Source: a virus. From it: a DNA stretch of 41,090 nucleotides. Where the stretch lies: positions 1-41,090 of IMG/VR virus record IMGVR_UViG_3300023110_000073; one strand, 5' to 3'. Made by a program: the position numbers and the translations under genes. The notes under the pieces were generated by a model. The model searched no databases, was not told where the DNA came from, and worked only from the letters and a program-made list of their open reading frames with translations. Position 1 is the first letter of the stretch, and each line of letters begins with the position of its first letter. Positions 22,656 to 30,743 of this stretch are shown here, one piece after another.

Positions 22656-22909
22656 TAGCCGCTGTACCTGCTGCGGAACTGCGGGCGGACACGGCTACCT
22701 GTGCCGTATCCGCCCTTCCCGCCCGGCGTCCGGTTCTTCTTGTCCACGCGGACCCACTTGCCCTTAGCGATCTGCTTCCGCTCGGCTTCAGTAGGCGGGC
22801 GAGACTTGACGACCTTGCCTTCGCCCTTCTTCTTCTTGCGCGTTTGCCCGGACTTGATGACCGCAGGAGTATTGCGGCCCTCGTACCAGACCAGCCGGTA
22901 GTCAGCCAT
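22655..22909 (-). CDS. Hypothetical very basic protein (84 aa)
   Basis: Lys/Arg-rich throughout, with a TRKKKKGEGK cluster near residue 25 and a Gly/Arg tail (GGKGGYGTGSRVRP). It probably binds nucleic acid or an acidic partner. It starts 2 nt after the stop of a strongly acidic 43-residue gene, and its stop overlaps the next gene (TAATG). No family is recognised. Confidence 0.55.
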   Translation of the reverse strand: MADYRLVWYEGRNTPAVIKSGQTRKKKKGEGKVVKSRPPTEAERKQIAKGKWVRVDKKNRTPGGKGGYGTGSRVRPQFRSRYSG

Positions 22910-22911
22910 TT

Positions 22912-23043
22912 CTACGCCTCGGGAACCTCGCCCTCCGGGTACTTGTCCGGGGGCGCGTCAAGAGCAGGAGTCTCCTCCGGCTCCTCCAACTCAATGTCGT
23001 CGGCGTTGTATTCCTGAATGACGGGAATCTCTGGATCAGTCAC
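22912..23043 (-). CDS. Small acidic protein (43 aa)
   Basis: Forty-three residues with about 14 Glu/Asp and almost no basic residues (DDIELEEPEETPALDAP). GTG 23043 has CGGAGA upstream. The basic 84-residue gene follows within 2 nt, so the two could form a charge-complementary pair. No function is recognised. The clean ribosome site and tight spacing are the main evidence that it is a gene. Confidence 0.5.
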   Translation of the reverse strand: MTDPEIPVIQEYNADDIELEEPEETPALDAPPDKYPEGEVPEA

Positions 23044-23054
23044 GGTGTCTCCGA

Positions 23055-23939
23055 TCAGGTGTATTTCACGTCGCCGCTGGACGACGGGCCGGAGCCTCCG
23101 CCAGTGACGTTCTTCTTGTACGAGTACGGGCGCATGGTGCGTCCGGTGTTCGCCTCGCGCTTCTTCATCGTGGAGTCACGCCCGGCCTTGTTGTCCAGCC
23201 ACGGGCCGAAGTCCCACTGCTCGCCGTAGGTCCCCTGCTCGCCTTCCTCGAAGGCGAACTTGCCGTTGACCTTCACCTTGCGGAGCCAGCGACCGTTGTT
23301 CTGCTCCTTGTTGTACGCCTCGCGCTTGGCGTACTGCTTGTCGCGGCTGTCCTTTGACGACCACGGACCCATCAGAGTCGGCTGAAGCGCGACATCCTGA
23401 AAGCAAAACGCCGTCTGAGTGACCGAGCCAGTGGCAGTACCGAGGTCGCTGGGCGTGATGTAAGACCACTGCTCCGCGGTGCTGCGGGTTGAGTAACGGA
23501 CCGAATCGGACTCGTTACCACCAATACACTCAAACCGACCGTTCTTGTCGGGCGCAGTGATGATAAGAAAAACGTGCTTCCCGCGCTTGATGCCGAGACT
23601 TCCGGGCTTAGGCTTACTTGTAAGCCAACCCTTTGCCTTCGCGTTGTCATAGGTGATTGATGTAGCGCCGGAGCAGATGCCACCGTTCTTGGTGTGCTGA
23701 TAACTTTTATAACCGGCCTCATTGGCCCACGCGATTATCGCATTGTTACACCACGGGGTATTTGACACTCCGTAGCCACCCGCGATGTTGCTTCGGTTCA
23801 CGATCTCCGCGCCCTTGCTGCTATAGCCGAAGGCGTCGTTACCTGTACCCGAGCCGATGTTGTCCCGCTGGGGGCCGCGCTCGGTGTGGTTTATGTATTT
23901 CCGTGCAGTGGCGATCATCTTGTCGGCGTTGCTAGCCAA
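23055..23939 (-). CDS. CHAP-type peptidoglycan amidase/endopeptidase (endolysin)
   Basis: The N-terminal ~170 residues have the Cys-His layout of CHAP domains. The nucleophile lies in NTPWCNNAIIAWANEAG, the general-base His in KRGKHVFLIITAP, and the third polar residue in ECIGGNESDSVRY. It would hydrolyse peptide cross-links of the host wall at lysis. The C-terminal 110 residues (basic, with RWLRKVKVNGKFAFEEG) are probably wall-binding. It has a strong GGAAAGGA ribosome site inside the end of the holin-like gene, the usual holin-endolysin order. It has no signal peptide, so it depends on a holin. Confidence 0.75.
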   Translation of the reverse strand: MASNADKMIATARKYINHTERGPQRDNIGSGTGNDAFGYSSKGAEIVNRSNIAGGYGVSNTPWCNNAIIAWANEAGYKSYQHTKNGGICSGATSITYDNAKAKGWLTSKPKPGSLGIKRGKHVFLIITAPDKNGRFECIGGNESDSVRYSTRSTAEQWSYITPSDLGTATGSVTQTAFCFQDVALQPTLMGPWSSKDSRDKQYAKREAYNKEQNNGRWLRKVKVNGKFAFEEGEQGTYGEQWDFGPWLDNKAGRDSTMKKREANTGRTMRPYSYKKNVTGGGSGPSSSGDVKYT

Positions 23940-23942
23940 TGT

Positions 23943-24122
23943 TCAGTCCTTTCCTGATTGGTTACGTCCGAGGGTGTAGCCCGCGACTGCACCCATAAGT
24001 GCAAAAGAACCCGTAATAGCGTCCTCGCTGTAGGGCCTTCCGCCAAAAAATCCGAATACGACCATTAGGGCGAGAAGCCCGAAGATGCCGACGACAGTCA
24101 TTTGCTCCGGCGACCAGTTCAT
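23943..24122 (-). CDS. Putative holin (59 aa, two membrane helices)
   Basis: Two hydrophobic segments, about residues 9-27 (TVVGIFGLLALMVVFGFFG) and 36-52 (ITGSFALMGAVAGYTLG), joined by a short charged loop and followed by a polar tail (RNQSGKD). This is typical of small class II-like holins, which time lysis by opening the membrane. It starts in an ATGA overlap with the fibre gene and is followed within 3 nt by the CHAP endolysin. Confidence 0.75.
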   Translation of the reverse strand: MNWSPEQMTVVGIFGLLALMVVFGFFGGRPYSEDAITGSFALMGAVAGYTLGRNQSGKD

Positions 24123-25558
24123 ACGACTGACTCAACATCGTCTTTGCTGAAGCGGATCATCACTACCCCGCCATTCCCGGGGTACCCGTTGATGTGCCGT
24201 TGGTTGTTCGCCATTTCCCCGCCGTAGCCACCGTCGCCGGGGTTTCCTGCGGGGGGGAACGGCCACGTTCCCAGATGGCCAGCAAGCCCACCAGCATGAC
24301 CGCCAGCACCAAACGTCCCAAAGTCAGTCGTTTTCCCGGGTCCGCCCCAAACGCGGCTGTTGCTCGGGTTGGGTTCGATCTGCGTTCTGCCCTGTGAGCC
24401 GTTGCCGCCAGCACCAGCGCCGCTGCCGCCCGACCGGTTTGGCAGGTCGTAGATAGTTCCCCACAGGCAGTTGTTGTTCCCCAACACGCCGTCTCCGCCG
24501 AGGTTGGCGGGCTGCGCGACTGCGTTGCTGGCATAGACGACGCCAGAACCGCCGCCTACTCCTGACTTGTACGCTTGTGCTGTCCCTCCACCGATGCTTC
24601 CTGCCGCCCCACCATCGCAACGGACAATGAAAACGTCGGGGCCGGGGCCAATGGTTGTCCGGTCCCCGGTCATCGCGGGACTGCCATCGTTACCCTCCAC
24701 CCCGCCGTACCAAGTCCCTGTCGCAGCCGCGCCGCCAGCCCCGACGTGGATGGGGGTTGTTCCGGTAAATAGGTGCGTCATTTCCCAAACGCCGCCAGCA
24801 CCGCCGCCAGCCCCCGCGATGGTCACGATGTCGTAACCAGCGTTCAGATAGCCGGGGCTGTCACCCACGCGCGGAGCACCTGCGCCACCGCCGCCGACTG
24901 CAACCAGCGTGCATGGGGCGTCTCCTTCGACGCTCAACGTGTAGTCGCCCGGGGGGTAAGTGACGAGGAACGAATCCCCTTCGTCAACGACCGTTCCGCC
25001 GCCAGTGTCAATCTTACCCATGCGCTCCGCTGTAGGCGCCGTCGGGTTCAGCAACATCGACACGTTCGTGATCTCTGCGTTCTTCTCCTTAGTGACCTCG
25101 CAGCCGGAGAGCGTCATTCGGCCAACGCTGGGATAGGCAGAGATGAAGTAGGACTGCCACTCGCGGCACAGTTCGATGGCCCGCTCAACCTCAACGATGT
25201 CCTCTTCGTTGTAGGAAAGCCGCGCAGCGTTCAGGTCTGACGGGTCGTTCTGGAATGCCGTGGTATTCCGGTCCAGTTGCCGCTGAAGGGAGCGGAGCGC
25301 AACGTGCAGGTTTACGCACGCACGCCAGTACGACATTTCACTGTTGTCGTATACCGCTGCTCCGGTGAGAAGCATCGGCTGCGGGACAGGCTGCGCAAAT
25401 ACCTGCCGCTGATGGCCGCTATTCCCGGTGAGCAGCATCGGCTCTACGTCAATCAACGCCGTTGCCCCCGCGAATGGCTCGCAGGGAAGCAGCGTCAGTT
25501 CACCAACGTCAACCGGAACCGAGCGCGACGCGCCGTAGAAGAACACGAGCAGGCTCAT
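24119..25558 (-). CDS. Glycine-rich fibre or minor tail protein (479 aa)
   Basis: Residues 1-180 are a mixed domain containing two PMLLTG copies about 20 residues apart and a helical segment near 75-135. From about 200 to 460 the chain is dominated by glycine runs (AVGGGGAGAPRVG, IAGAGGGAGGVWEM, GSGAGAGGNGSQGR). Such runs are common in phage tail tips and fibres that fold as polyglycine or beta-solenoid surfaces. The C-terminal VVMIRFSK is typical of this class. It is coupled to the collar-type fibre upstream and the holin downstream (ATGA overlaps on both sides). Confidence 0.6.
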   Translation of the reverse strand: MSLLVFFYGASRSVPVDVGELTLLPCEPFAGATALIDVEPMLLTGNSGHQRQVFAQPVPQPMLLTGAAVYDNSEMSYWRACVNLHVALRSLQRQLDRNTTAFQNDPSDLNAARLSYNEEDIVEVERAIELCREWQSYFISAYPSVGRMTLSGCEVTKEKNAEITNVSMLLNPTAPTAERMGKIDTGGGTVVDEGDSFLVTYPPGDYTLSVEGDAPCTLVAVGGGGAGAPRVGDSPGYLNAGYDIVTIAGAGGGAGGVWEMTHLFTGTTPIHVGAGGAAATGTWYGGVEGNDGSPAMTGDRTTIGPGPDVFIVRCDGGAAGSIGGGTAQAYKSGVGGGSGVVYASNAVAQPANLGGDGVLGNNNCLWGTIYDLPNRSGGSGAGAGGNGSQGRTQIEPNPSNSRVWGGPGKTTDFGTFGAGGHAGGLAGHLGTWPFPPAGNPGDGGYGGEMANNQRHINGYPGNGGVVMIRFSKDDVESVV

Positions 25559-26139
25559 GTCTTGATGATGTAGCCCCCGACTACCGCGCTCGGCTGGATG
25601 TTGTTGTGTGCTCCGCTACCGCCCACGCTGCGCGAGTAGTCCCACTTGCCGTCCGTGAGAACGCGGACGTTGGCCCCGCTAGACGCGATAACGCTGTCGT
25701 GGTGACTGTTCGTGCCGTACACGTTCGGGTTATACATTCCGCTATCGCCACCGCCGAGACTGTCGGGGCCGCCGCTGTGGTGGTAACGGTGGCCGTGCCC
25801 ACCGTCCCACAGGGAAATGTGATGGTCGTGCGACGGCATTTCCGTTGCGGTCAGCGTGTGCGTGGCCGCGCCGGGCGTTTCGCCGGGGTTGCGCGTCGCA
25901 GTCCCGTCGTGCCCGCTGCCAATCGCCACGCGACCGCTCATGTTCGGAACACGAAACATGCCCGCGCTTGCTGTTCCGTACATGCCGTTGCAGGCAGCCG
26001 CGAGAGTCGGGTAGTCAGCCTCGTTGTATTCCGCTCCGTCGCACCACAGCCAGCCGTCTGGCGCAGGGTTGGTCGCTGCACCAGCGTGCAGCATGATCGA
26101 ACCGGTGGGCGGCCCCGAAGGAAGGACGACGACGCTCAT
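25555..26139 (-). CDS. Phage tail-collar-domain fibre protein (copy 2)
   Basis: Residues about 10-75 match the tail collar/microcystin-dependent-protein domain: PTGSIML, DGWLWCDGAEYNEADYPTLAA and FRVPNMSGRVAIGSG. The C-terminal half has EMPSHDHHISLWDGGHGHRYHH, an H-x-H-rich stretch of the kind that binds iron in trimeric fibre needles. NVRVLTDGKWDYSR follows. It is a diverged tandem paralogue of the next upstream gene and overlaps it by ATGA. It probably forms a trimeric tip or side fibre for host recognition. Confidence 0.75.
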   Translation of the reverse strand: MSVVVLPSGPPTGSIMLHAGAATNPAPDGWLWCDGAEYNEADYPTLAAACNGMYGTASAGMFRVPNMSGRVAIGSGHDGTATRNPGETPGAATHTLTATEMPSHDHHISLWDGGHGHRYHHSGGPDSLGGGDSGMYNPNVYGTNSHHDSVIASSGANVRVLTDGKWDYSRSVGGSGAHNNIQPSAVVGGYIIKT

Positions 26140-26708
26140 GGGTCAGCCTTGATGATGTGGTTCAGGACGATGTACGGCGGCATGTTGTCGTGAGCCTGTC
26201 CGCCGCCTGCATTACGGGTGTAGTCCCACTTGTTGTCTGTCCTGACGCGGACGTTGGACCCGTTGCTGCCAGTCCAGCCGAACGACGAAGCGCCACCAGC
26301 GCCAGCGCCTCCCACGGTCCACGATGCGTTTTGCGCGGGGCCGCTCCCAGCGGTTGAGATAGCCGAGTGGTTATGCCCGGAGTCGTTGAGATACACATAA
26401 TGGTCGTGCGACGGCATTTGGTTAGTCGTCAACGTGACCTGCTCAACTCCGCCAGTGTCGCCAACGGAATAAGTGCCGTCGCCGTTGTCGCCAACAATCG
26501 TTCGCCCCTGAATGGCAGGGATGCGCGGATTGGTCCCGTCATCCCCGTATGGGGAACCGTCTGCGAGTAGTGCGATGCCGAGAGGGGAATCAGCCGGAAC
26601 GACGCTGCCATCGCAAAGCATCCAACCCTCGGGGGCTGTCGTACGCGCGGTAGTGACGACAGTTCCTACGGGCAAGCCACCGCTTGTTGACTGGAAGATG
26701 CTGCTCAT
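26136..26708 (-). CDS. Phage tail-collar-domain fibre protein (copy 1)
   Basis: The same architecture as its downstream neighbour: LPVGTVVTTA, EGWMLCDGSVVPADSPLG and PRIPAIQGRTIVGDNGDG. QMPSHDHYVYLNDSGHNH and NVRVRTDNKWDYTR follow. The shared C-terminal blocks at similar spacing show tandem duplication followed by divergence, mostly in the middle. No strong ribosome site lies before ATG 26708. Confidence 0.75.
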   Translation of the reverse strand: MSSIFQSTSGGLPVGTVVTTARTTAPEGWMLCDGSVVPADSPLGIALLADGSPYGDDGTNPRIPAIQGRTIVGDNGDGTYSVGDTGGVEQVTLTTNQMPSHDHYVYLNDSGHNHSAISTAGSGPAQNASWTVGGAGAGGASSFGWTGSNGSNVRVRTDNKWDYTRNAGGGQAHDNMPPYIVLNHIIKADP

Positions 26709-26716
26709 CGCAGTTG

Positions 26717-27172
26717 CTAGTCCAGTTCCTCGAAGTAGTTGACCATCACACGGCTGCTGCTATCAGCCCAGATGTAGATGGCAGCGCACGGCGACTTGTC
26801 CAGTACCGCGATCTGCCCTGACTGAAGCAAGAGTCCCTGCCCTTCCTGAACGGCAGGACCGCCAACCCAGATGTTCGCAGCGCTTATGTTGTTGATGATG
26901 ATGGAGCGCCGGGCGCTGTTCGGGGGGATGTAGCCGTAACCTAAACTCGCTGCAACGGGGTAATGACTGTCGCACAGCGCAATGCCGCCCGACAGAGTTT
27001 CCCCGCGCGAAGCGCCATCCACGCGCATCCCGTCGCTGTCAGCCTGAAGCGGGTCCTTGCTCCCGTCCCCGCTCTGCGCCAACTTGACGATCTGAACGTG
27101 CGTGTCATCCGTCGCCTGATCGGTTGCAATCTCAGCACCGGCTCCCGGTGTCCACGAAAGGTTGTCGGCCAT
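26717..27172 (-). CDS. Minor virion protein (151 aa)
   Basis: The N-terminus NLSWTPGAGAEIATDQATDDTHVQIVKL is of a type often seen in phage tail or decoration proteins that display a short conserved arm. The C-terminal ~80 residues are beta-rich (RRSIIINNISAANIWVGG, LLLQSGQIAVLDKSP, AAIYIWADSSSRVMVNYFEE). It starts in a TAATG overlap with the preceding gene. Its exact position in the virion is unknown. Confidence 0.5.
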   Translation of the reverse strand: MADNLSWTPGAGAEIATDQATDDTHVQIVKLAQSGDGSKDPLQADSDGMRVDGASRGETLSGGIALCDSHYPVAASLGYGYIPPNSARRSIIINNISAANIWVGGPAVQEGQGLLLQSGQIAVLDKSPCAAIYIWADSSSRVMVNYFEELD

Positions 27173-27615
27173 TACGGCACCACCGAAGCGTTCAGGATTC
27201 CGTCCCCGTCCCAGACGATTGCGAACGTGAGGTCACTGACGATCTGGTTTGACTCGAAATCCACCAGCCCGATAAGCGGGGAGTCCGCGTCCGTGCCGCC
27301 GACCTTGTAGATGACACCCCAGCGGAACGTCGCGGTCAGCGTGGGCCAAACACAGTCGTCACCGTCCAGCACGACGGTCTGACGAGTGCTGCTCCACTGG
27401 ACGCTCTTGTTGTCGATCGCCATTCCGCCAGCGGGGTAGTTAGCACCGCTGGTTTCGTTGGCGTCGATCTCACCCCAGTTCGACTGACTTTCGTTAGGAA
27501 CGAACGCCTCGGTCATCAATGCGACCTTGATGGTGTCGTTCGCCCAGTCAATGCGCGAGTTCGCAATACCGCCCCACTGGCCGGTTGCGCCCTGCGCAAG
27601 CCACTTCGACTTCAT
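27172..27615 (-). CDS. Hypothetical virion protein (147 aa)
   Basis: A compact beta-rich protein. The segment IDWANDTIKVALMTEAF near residue 22 and the ending FAIVWDGDGILNASVV recall small phage structural proteins that carry a potential tail or neck domain. It sits between head-tail genes and fibres, with coupled starts on both sides. No family is firmly recognised. Confidence 0.5.
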   Translation of the reverse strand: MKSKWLAQGATGQWGGIANSRIDWANDTIKVALMTEAFVPNESQSNWGEIDANETSGANYPAGGMAIDNKSVQWSSTRQTVVLDGDDCVWPTLTATFRWGVIYKVGGTDADSPLIGLVDFESNQIVSDLTFAIVWDGDGILNASVVP

Positions 27616-27773
27616 GTTTCCTCCAGTTTGACTGACACGCGGAGTGCGCGTTCTGTGGTTTGCACCAGCGCGTTCAGCACCGGGACAAGTTCGGGATCCG
27701 TGTTCTCTTCACGGTGCTGTCCAAAGACCACAAGAGATTCAGTGAGAAGCGTCGTGACAGCACCATGCGCCAT
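27612..27773 (-). CDS. Small hypothetical protein (53 aa)
   Basis: A short, mostly helical product (VTTLLTESLVVFGQH, LVPVLNALVQTTERALRV) held by coupled overlaps at both ends (TAATG and ATGA). This strongly supports real translation. No family is recognised; it could be a small assembly chaperone for the neighbouring virion proteins. Confidence 0.55.
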   Translation of the reverse strand: MAHGAVTTLLTESLVVFGQHREENTDPELVPVLNALVQTTERALRVSVKLEET

Positions 27774-28405
27774 TACGAGTAGACCCCCACACGGGAAGGT
27801 GGCGGCGGGATCTTCGACTGCCCCTCGCCGTCACGCTTCGTGGCCACCGCAGCCATGCGCCCCTCCAGCGCCGTCGACTCCTGAAGCGCAATCGCGGCAA
27901 GGTCTGCTGACTCCTCGGCCAGCAGGACGTGATACGAAGCGAGCGCGGGGAGGATCGGCTGGAACGCTGGGCTGATTGCAAACGCGGTCTGGTCGTCGTG
28001 GACAAGTTGGACTGGACGCGCTGCGTACACCAGAGTTAGCCCCGCCGGAATAGTCACGGTTGGAACCGGAAGGATCCTGATCCGCTCAGGCGCCTCGCCG
28101 GTGTAGACAAAGCGACCGGAATAACCGCTGGTCTTGTATTCCGCAAACTTCAGCGCAGTGATCGGTTCCAGCACATACGAGGCCGTGCGGATCTGGATCG
28201 TCTTCTGCCAGTCGTCAGGAAGGTCGACGTACTCGGAGTTGGCGACGAGAGAAACGTCTCCGACCTTCTCCAGCAGCGAATGCTCGGCACACAGCCGTGC
28301 GTACTCGGAGTTGATCATCGACTTGATGTAGGTGGTCATGCGCGTGTCCTGTGCGCTGATTCCACACCTGAGTCGAACCTGCTCAACCATTTCCGCGAAC
28401 GTCAC
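27773..28405 (-). CDS. Head-tail adaptor / tail tubular protein A-like
   Basis: Two hundred and ten residues with the look of podovirus adaptors such as T7 gp11. An N-terminal helical hairpin (MVEQVRLRCGISAQ, TYIKSMINSEYARLCAEHSLLEKVG) is followed by EYVDLPDDWQKTIQIR and a beta section (RIRILPVPTVTIPAGLTLVYAAR). A C-terminal helical part ends it. It would join the portal to the nozzle. The GTG start overlaps the upstream stop as GTGA. Confidence 0.68.
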   Translation of the reverse strand: MTFAEMVEQVRLRCGISAQDTRMTTYIKSMINSEYARLCAEHSLLEKVGDVSLVANSEYVDLPDDWQKTIQIRTASYVLEPITALKFAEYKTSGYSGRFVYTGEAPERIRILPVPTVTIPAGLTLVYAARPVQLVHDDQTAFAISPAFQPILPALASYHVLLAEESADLAAIALQESTALEGRMAAVATKRDGEGQSKIPPPPSRVGVYS

Positions 28406-28725
28406 GACCCGACCTCCACCACGGTTTCGATCGTCAAAGACACCGGCGGAGAAATGATCTCCCCACCGCAGTACTGCTCTCCGTCCTTGCTCACTGCCAC
28501 GATACGGGGGTCAGCGGAACTTCCGTTCCATTCGTATGAAACGTCGTTGACCCGGTGCGGCCACACGCTGACTGCCACAAGGGTCCCACGGTCTGCGATG
28601 TCTGCGGAAAGAGGTTCACCGCCTGTCAGGTATTCCCCTGACAACAGGACGCGGGCCATCTTCCGGTCAACGATCCGGTTCATTGATCCCTCGGAAGACC
28701 GCCAGCCTGTCTTGTTGCTGATCAC
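28402..28725 (-). CDS. Hypothetical head-tail connector protein (107 aa)
   Basis: A small beta-rich protein (MARVLLSGEYLTGGEPL, TLVAVSVWPHRVNDVSYEW, SLTIETVVEVGS) translated from a GTG that overlaps the upstream stop. Placement between the capsid-proximal protein and the adaptor suggests a neck or connector role. No family is recognised. Confidence 0.45.
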   Translation of the reverse strand: MISNKTGWRSSEGSMNRIVDRKMARVLLSGEYLTGGEPLSADIADRGTLVAVSVWPHRVNDVSYEWNGSSADPRIVAVSKDGEQYCGGEIISPPVSLTIETVVEVGS

Positions 28726-29291
28726 TTCTTGTCAGAGTCGGACGGCGCCGGAGCGTCGAACGTCTCATCCTTTTCGGCAGTGGTCCGCTGTCGTGCGGGC
28801 TTAGGCTTTGCGCCTTCTTCCACGGCGTCCAGCGCGTTCGACAGCGCCTTGATCACACCGCTGCGGCGGCGTCCACCCTTGCGGCTTTCGTAAGCGATGG
28901 CGTCGCTGATGTTGCTGACCTGCCCAGAGTCGACCGCGTCCTTGATCTCCTTGACGGTCAACTTGTCCCAGCCTTCGACCGGGGCGACCTCCTTGCGAAC
29001 GGAACCAGTGTTCATTCCGCTCACCACGTTGCGGCGCCCACGCGGCCCGAAGGTCGGGCAGTCGTCATCAGACTCCAGCCACACAACCTTCTCAGTCGTC
29101 GCACCGATGTACGACGGCGACTCGGTGATGATCTTCAGGTCTTCGTCCTCAACCAGTGCAACGTGGTTGTTGAACTTGATGACCCGGCCCGGAGCAGTGA
29201 CGATGCGACCACGCTGGGGGTCAAGCGCCGTCTCAGTGTTCCGGACGATCAGGTGAAGGTTGGCGTACTTGGAAACGAGCATTGCGCTCAC
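28722..29291 (-). CDS. Hypothetical capsid-proximal protein (189 aa)
   Basis: The N-terminal half is beta-rich (ANLHLIVRNTETALD, VIKFNNHVALVEDEDLKII). A short helical domain near 110-135 follows (WDKLTVKEIKDAVDSGQVSNI), then a Lys/Pro/Asp-rich disordered tail. It lies directly after the major capsid gene and its terminator-like hairpin. The GTG at 29291 is supported by AAGGAGA at 7 nt; an internal ATG at 29282 has none. A head-completion or decoration role is inferred from place only. Confidence 0.5.
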   Translation of the reverse strand: MSAMLVSKYANLHLIVRNTETALDPQRGRIVTAPGRVIKFNNHVALVEDEDLKIITESPSYIGATTEKVVWLESDDDCPTFGPRGRRNVVSGMNTGSVRKEVAPVEGWDKLTVKEIKDAVDSGQVSNISDAIAYESRKGGRRRSGVIKALSNALDAVEEGAKPKPARQRTTAEKDETFDAPAPSDSDKK

Positions 29292-29325
29292 GATGAAATC
29301 TCCTTGGTCGGTCCTCGGTAGAAAG

Positions 29326-29364
29326 CGGTCGTGCCCCCTTCCCCGGAGGGAGGGGGCACGACCG
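29326..29364 (-). terminator. Hairpin terminator after the major capsid gene
   Basis: A perfect 14-bp stem CGGTCGTGCCCCCT/AGGGGGCACGACCG with an 11-nt loop is followed on the minus strand by CTTTCT. It lies 17 nt past the capsid stop and probably ends or protects abundant capsid mRNA, lowering expression of the genes below. Confidence 0.7.
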
Positions 29365-29380
29365 GAACTGCATGGAGCGC

Positions 29381-30559
29381 CTAGTAGACCACTCCGGTGA
29401 TCACGCCGTGCGCCTCGGGCATGGCGATCTCAAAGCCGAGTTCCGTCAGGTACTCGGCCCGCTTGCTGTCCTCGTCCGGATCCTGAATGTTGTTCCGGAG
29501 TTCGGTGGAGTGGAGCGAGCGCATGTAGATCGCGTCCATGTCCAGCAGGTAACCCTTGCCTGCGTACGGACCCTCCAGAAGAACGTGGCGGACAAGGTTG
29601 ACCGTGCCGAACGGCGAGACGTAGTCCATGACCACGAACCCGTGCTTGTCCGACGTGCGGTCGTTGTGCCGCAACTTCTCCAGACCCCACGAAGAGATCA
29701 CAGCCATGATCTCACCGGAAGCGAGAAGCACCTTGTTGGTCTTCCCCGGGTTGACGGAGTAACGGAACGCGCCCTCCAGCCAGCCGATGAAGTCCGACTC
29801 AGTCAGCGTGCCACCCGCGGGGGTGAGCGCGTTCTGGGTCAGGAAGTGGTCAAGCCCGCCCGTGGTACGGACCGGCTTCGCCCCACTGATGTCCTCAGAC
29901 GGAACGCCGTGGAGGAATGCCTCCTCAATGGCGCGGGCGTGAGCCTCACCAGACTTGCGGATCTGGTAGGCCCACTCCCCACCGGGACCGCCGGTGTCGT
30001 AGTGAGACATCTCGTCCAGCGTGCGGCTCATGTAGGCCGAAGTGCGGAAGATCTGGGTGTAGTTAGTGACCTTCTCGCGCACGGTCATCAGCGACTCGGG
30101 GGCCTTGCTGCCCTCGGGGATCGCTGCCCGGACGTTCATCACCGATGAGTTGGCCGGAATAGCCGCGGCCGTGGTGCCGAGAGCGCCACGGTCGATGGTG
30201 AGTTCGCCGGTGCCGGTGTTCACGGCATCGACCTTGACGACCTCGCCCGTGGACGGGACCTTCAGGAGATCGCCAACCTGCACGGCCTCAGCGTTCGCGT
30301 CGACGGTCAGGGCCGTTGCCGAGTCCGACGCCCCAGCGGTGCTGGAGAAGACGTACGGAACAGGAACGTCACTGACCCAGTTGAACTCGTACGAGATCGT
30401 GTTCTTCTTTGCCGACCTGTCCGAAAGGATCTTCAGGCCGGGGCTGCCCGGAGGGTCCAGCGCATAGATCTTGCTGTCCCAGTCGGGCTTCTGGGTGACC
30501 TTGCCGGGATCCGCGTTGGTCCCCGCGGTGGCCACCATGCCTTCACGAATAGTTGCCAT
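29381..30559 (-). CDS. Major capsid protein, SU10/DUF5309 type
   Basis: The 392-residue product has the pattern of SU10-type major head proteins: DSKIYALDPPGSPGLKILSD, then NYTQIFRTSAYMSRTLDEMSHYD and a Glu/His-rich helix (IRKSGEAHARAIEEAFLHG). A C-terminal SPFGTVNLVRHVLL and DMDAIYMRSLHSTELR complete it. These proteins adopt the HK97 fold. An insertion near residues 75-145 (Ala/Thr/Val-rich) resembles a surface domain. ATG 30559 has a very strong GGGGAGG ribosome site. It is flanked by hairpins at 30705-30741 and 29326-29364, as expected for a highly expressed gene. Confidence 0.85.
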   Translation of the reverse strand: MATIREGMVATAGTNADPGKVTQKPDWDSKIYALDPPGSPGLKILSDRSAKKNTISYEFNWVSDVPVPYVFSSTAGASDSATALTVDANAEAVQVGDLLKVPSTGEVVKVDAVNTGTGELTIDRGALGTTAAAIPANSSVMNVRAAIPEGSKAPESLMTVREKVTNYTQIFRTSAYMSRTLDEMSHYDTGGPGGEWAYQIRKSGEAHARAIEEAFLHGVPSEDISGAKPVRTTGGLDHFLTQNALTPAGGTLTESDFIGWLEGAFRYSVNPGKTNKVLLASGEIMAVISSWGLEKLRHNDRTSDKHGFVVMDYVSPFGTVNLVRHVLLEGPYAGKGYLLDMDAIYMRSLHSTELRNNIQDPDEDSKRAEYLTELGFEIAMPEAHGVITGVVY

Positions 30560-30676
30560 TGGGAATAAACCTCCCCAGTAGAGAAATGAACGAACTGCTC
30601 TGACTGGGCTTATTCCCGTCTTCCGCCGGGGGCACTCGCCTTATTCCGGCGACGGAAGTGCCTGCGAACGGAAGAC

Positions 30677-30705
30677 TACACCAGCGCTAGACGCTGTTTG
30701 CAAGC
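30677..30705 (-). promoter_or_regulatory. Possible promoter upstream of the capsid gene
   Basis: On the minus strand TTGCAA is followed after 17 nt by TGTAGT, or after 19 nt by TAGTCT. It lies between the scaffold-gene hairpin and the capsid gene, with about 120 nt of leader containing three GGAAT/GGGAAT sites. The match is weak; it is listed because the position is right. Confidence 0.3.
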
Positions 30706-30741
30706 GCGGCCCGGAGTTTTCGGGCCTCCGGGCCGCGTTGC
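30705..30741 (-). terminator. Hairpin directly after the scaffold gene
   Basis: A 12-bp perfect stem (CGCGGCCCGGAG/CTCCGGGCCGCG), extended by two weaker pairs, with a 9-nt loop, begins 3 nt after the scaffold stop codon. There is no T tract on the minus strand. It separates scaffold from capsid expression. Confidence 0.55.
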
Positions 30742-30743
30742 AT

